Source: an uncultured Erysipelotrichaceae bacterium (GTDB taxonomy: Bacteria; Bacillota_I; Bacilli_A; Erysipelotrichales; Erysipelotrichaceae). Taken from it: a stretch of 34,160 nucleotides of DNA. A program made the translations under genes and the position numbers. Under the pieces are notes generated by a model that was given only the letters and a program-made list of their open reading frames with translations, searched no databases and had not been told where the DNA came from. The stretch covers positions 1 through 34,160 of the forward strand of contig CANSQL010000027.1 of assembly GCA_947649125.1 (NCBI GenBank). The letters are read 5' to 3'. Positions 31,750-34,160 of this stretch are shown piece by piece. Numbering within the stretch: the first letter of the stretch is position 1; every line of letters starts with the position of its first letter.

Positions 31750-34097
31750 TTATTCAGAAATACGATCCATCTTTTTGAAAAATATGAATATCGCACCCAA
31801 TAACAGATAAATAACAATATTGCTGCCGGATTCCCGTGCACCGGTATTGGTGATCGGATTATTTTTATCTTTCTTTGTTGTCTCATCATTACCCTGATTA
31901 TTGTCCGTTTCGTCTTTTGGAGGTTTGTTTGGATTGTTATCGGTATCATCTTTTTTGTTGCTTACCAATGCTTTGATTGCCTGATTCAACAGATCCACCT
32001 GATGATTAATTTCAGCTTGAGTAACGTTCATATCCGACAACAGCGCTTCGGCCTTTTCCACTTCAGCCATGAGCAACTGATAACTTTCAGCAGTATAATC
32101 ATCAGCAGAAATTGCCTTTGCCTCTTCTATTTTGTTTTTCAATACAGTAAAGTCTAATGTTTTGGAATGATAGGTCAGACCATATCCTCGTTTATACACA
32201 ATTTGATCGGAATAGCTGGTACCTTCTAATTTCGGTATGCTGACCGGAAGTTTTCCGCTTGCCCCAAATACACCTAGAGTAACTTCAATACCTGCAATGA
32301 TATTCGGACCATAGGCAGCTTCAGAACCTGTAACACCGCCCACTATAGCCTCTGTTACATCAACAGAAGATCCTTTACATCCATACACCGCCATAATTGC
32401 ATCAGCTTTGTCATAAAATTGAACATCGTATGGTTTGTCCACAGAAATTACGATTGCAGTTTTACCATTGTCTTTTGCATAGTTTACAAATGTATCCGGA
32501 CCTGCATAGAGCCAATGATTGCCTGTTACTCTGGAAACATTTGATATTTCTGAATGGACAATGATGGTATCTGCCCAATCAATATCAGCCTGCACAGCTG
32601 CCGGATCTGCCAGATCTGCATTTGAGAAGCGAACAACCTTTACTTCTGCACCTGCCGGAATCAAGCCGGCTTCTTTGGCTCTGTTCCATCCCATGATCAT
32701 TTGTGCTTTTTCATTATCATAAGGACACATCATTAATACTTTACTATTTTCTGTAACGTTTAAAGGAAGTACTTCATTTTCATTTTTTACAACTGTAACT
32801 GCCTTTGCTGCGATTTCTCTTTCCAGCTCACGATTTGCTTGACTGCCGACAACAGCTTTTGCTTGATCAAGAGAATAGTTCTTTTCATTCCAATCAAGAA
32901 TACCGCGATTTTCTTTTACAGTTAAGATTCTCCTTACCGCGTCATTCAAACGTTCTTCAGAGATTTCGCCGTTGTTCACTGCAGTTTCTACACCGTTAAT
33001 AATCGCATCCAAATCCTGCAAATCGTCTAAATCATACAATACGCAAGGCATACAAATCATATCCACACCTGCGTTGATTGCCAATTTTACAGCCTGTACC
33101 TGATCATATGCAGCGGATACGCCCGCCATATTCATCGCATCGGTACATACGATACCCTCAAAGCCCATTTCACCTTTCAGTAAGTCGGTAATAATTGCTT
33201 TGGACATCGTTGCCGGCAGTTTTTCCTGATTTCCTGTTTTATCAGATAACACAGTACTGTTATCTAACTGCGGGTATAGAATATGAGCGGTCATAATCAT
33301 TTCAATTCCTTGATCGATCGCAACTTCATATGGTTTCAATTCGTTCTGCAGTAAAACATCTTTTGATTTATCTACAGAAGGAAGCCCATAATGAGAATCT
33401 GTGGCAGTATCTCCATGTCCGGGGAAATGCTTTGCACATCCGATAACATTATATTCTGCAAGACCCTGAATAGTCTTAGATGCCATTTCACCGACCATGG
33501 CAGCATCATCACCATAAGATCTTAAACCAATCACCGGATTATTCGCATTGTTATTTACATCCACCACCGGTGCCAAATTGGTATTAATACCAAGAACGCT
33601 TAATTCACTGCCGATGATCTGACCGGCATTTCTGGCATATTCGCTGTTCCATGTCGCACCCAATGCCATATTACCCGGAAGCGCCGTTCCTGAGCCTAAG
33701 CGGTATACAGAGCCTCCTTCTTGATCTGCTGAGATAAGCAATGGAATACCGTTGTCTTTTGTAGCAGCTTTTTGAAGATCCATTGATAATTGAAACGTAT
33801 CTTCCGTTGTTTGAATATTTTGGGCAAAATAAATAATTGCGCCGAAATCATAATCTTCGACTATTTTTGAACCTGCGCATTCATTTTGGTGAACGGCTGC
33901 TTCTCCACACTATCAGTGGTATCTTCATCCCAATAACGGAAATCCACCATTAACATTTGCGTGATTTTCTGACGCAAAGTCATGCGATTTAGCATGTCCT
34001 CAACACGATTACTTGCTTTTACATTGACTGTAACAACTGTTGAACACATGGCAAAGGCCATCATCAGCAATCCTGCTTTTTTACATAGATTTTTCAT
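31750..34097 (-). pseudogene. Wall-anchored GH3 beta-N-acetylhexosaminidase, disrupted by a 1-nt frameshift
   Basis: Two frames (34097-33861 and 33870-31750) make one secreted glycosidase of about 780 residues. The first has a signal peptide (KKAGLLMMAFAMCSTVVTV) and the GH3 opening MTLRQKITQMLMVDFRYWDED. It stops at a TAG after an A5 run, while the next frame reads on as IVEDYDFGAIIYFAQNIQ. The GH3 core shows KHFPGHGDTATDSHYGLPS, the NagZ-type His/Asp general acid-base loop, and CTDAMNMAG with the nucleophile Asp. A FIVAR-like helical repeat, a disordered Asn/Asp/Lys/Pro spacer, and a sorting signal (PITNTGARES, hydrophobic stretch, KK tail) follow. The expected LPxTG is instead ITNTG. AGGAAG precedes the ATG. 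It probably acts on peptidoglycan or host N-acetylglucosamine glycans if intact. Confidence 0.85.
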
Positions 34098-34151
34098 TTA
34101 AATATCTTCCTGGTATATTATAAATGGCTCATCAAACAGTCATTTAAATAT
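34094..34151. repeat. 12-bp direct repeat flanking the GH3 upstream region
   Basis: TCATTTAAATAT occurs at 34094-34105 (including the start codon) and again at 34140-34151. The 46-bp period could be a small duplication; a TATAAT lies between the copies on the minus strand. Confidence 0.6.
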
Positions 34152-34160
34152 ACCTTATCC

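Noticed and set aside
33861-33872. Programmed frameshifting in the GH3 gene
   Set aside because: The site is CAA AAA TAG, not an X XXY YYZ heptamer with two slipping tRNAs; a simple A6 to A5 deletion or sequence error explains it better.
1-34160. CRISPR arrays, tRNA genes and prophage modules
   Set aside because: No regularly spaced repeats, no tRNA-like cloverleaf with a GGTTCRA arm, and no phage structural or integrase genes were seen.

Overview
The window reads as chromosomal DNA of a low-GC Gram-positive bacterium (Firmicutes). AAAGGAGG-type ribosome binding sites and TTGACA/TATAAT promoters with 16-17 bp spacers are frequent. The gene set fits a fermentative gut-type anaerobe, perhaps Erysipelotrichia or Clostridia: glgC-glgD-glgA glycogen genes, pta, formate-THF ligase, comFA/comFC, bactofilin, GH3 and GH73 wall hydrolases. 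The taxon is an inference; no rRNA gene lies inside the window. Most genes are on the minus strand and most are housekeeping.

Layout. 1-480: promoter and antitermination-type leader of an rRNA operon that runs out of the left edge. 462-2320: a group II intron, with reverse transcriptase/maturase, inserted directly behind the rho-independent terminator of an XRE regulator gene. 2399-3770: two related XRE regulators and an unknown 84-residue protein. 3960-5474: IMP dehydrogenase. 5749-9439: glycogen operon glgC-glgD-glgA. 9662-10630: phosphate acetyltransferase, with a perfect cre match in its leader. 11003-13753: comFA-comFC and a divergent LytTR regulator. 13826-16740: purD-fhs. 17064-18962: membrane-bound nucleotide-sugar dehydratase/epimerase. 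19367-19573: ribosomal protein L31. 19675-21620: an accessory patch with a truncated AAA ATPase remnant and a frame-disrupted AlbA/Schlafen-type regulator. 21906-24503: PadR regulator and membrane-anchored glucosaminidase. 24664-26874: ftsH and a DUF3784-like membrane protein. 27237-27381: an unannotated small RNA unit. 27553-28736: bactofilin and ispF. 29224-31466: two paralogous lipoproteins and a third XRE regulator. 31750-34097: a wall-anchored GH3 hexosaminidase gene broken by a 1-nt frameshift.

How the genes fit together. purD, fhs and guaB all feed purine synthesis: fhs supplies 10-formyl-THF, and purD and guaB act on the pathway itself. glgCDA and pta handle carbon storage and overflow. 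A perfect cre at pta and a near-perfect one upstream of glgC suggest shared catabolite control. GH73, GH3, the CapD-like enzyme, bactofilin and FtsH concern the envelope.

The most novel item is the small RNA at about 27271-27381. It has its own sigma-A-type promoter (TTGATT-17-TATAAT), two perfect stems of 8 and 10 bp interleaved as an H-type pseudoknot, a CACCTCC anti-Shine-Dalgarno segment at the stem junction, and an intrinsic terminator. No gene follows it on its strand. I do not recognise it as a known RNA family. Other points of interest are the intron placed behind a terminator, palindromes at the capD-like and ftsH promoters, a possible L31 leader, and two frame disruptions that could be real mutations or sequence errors.
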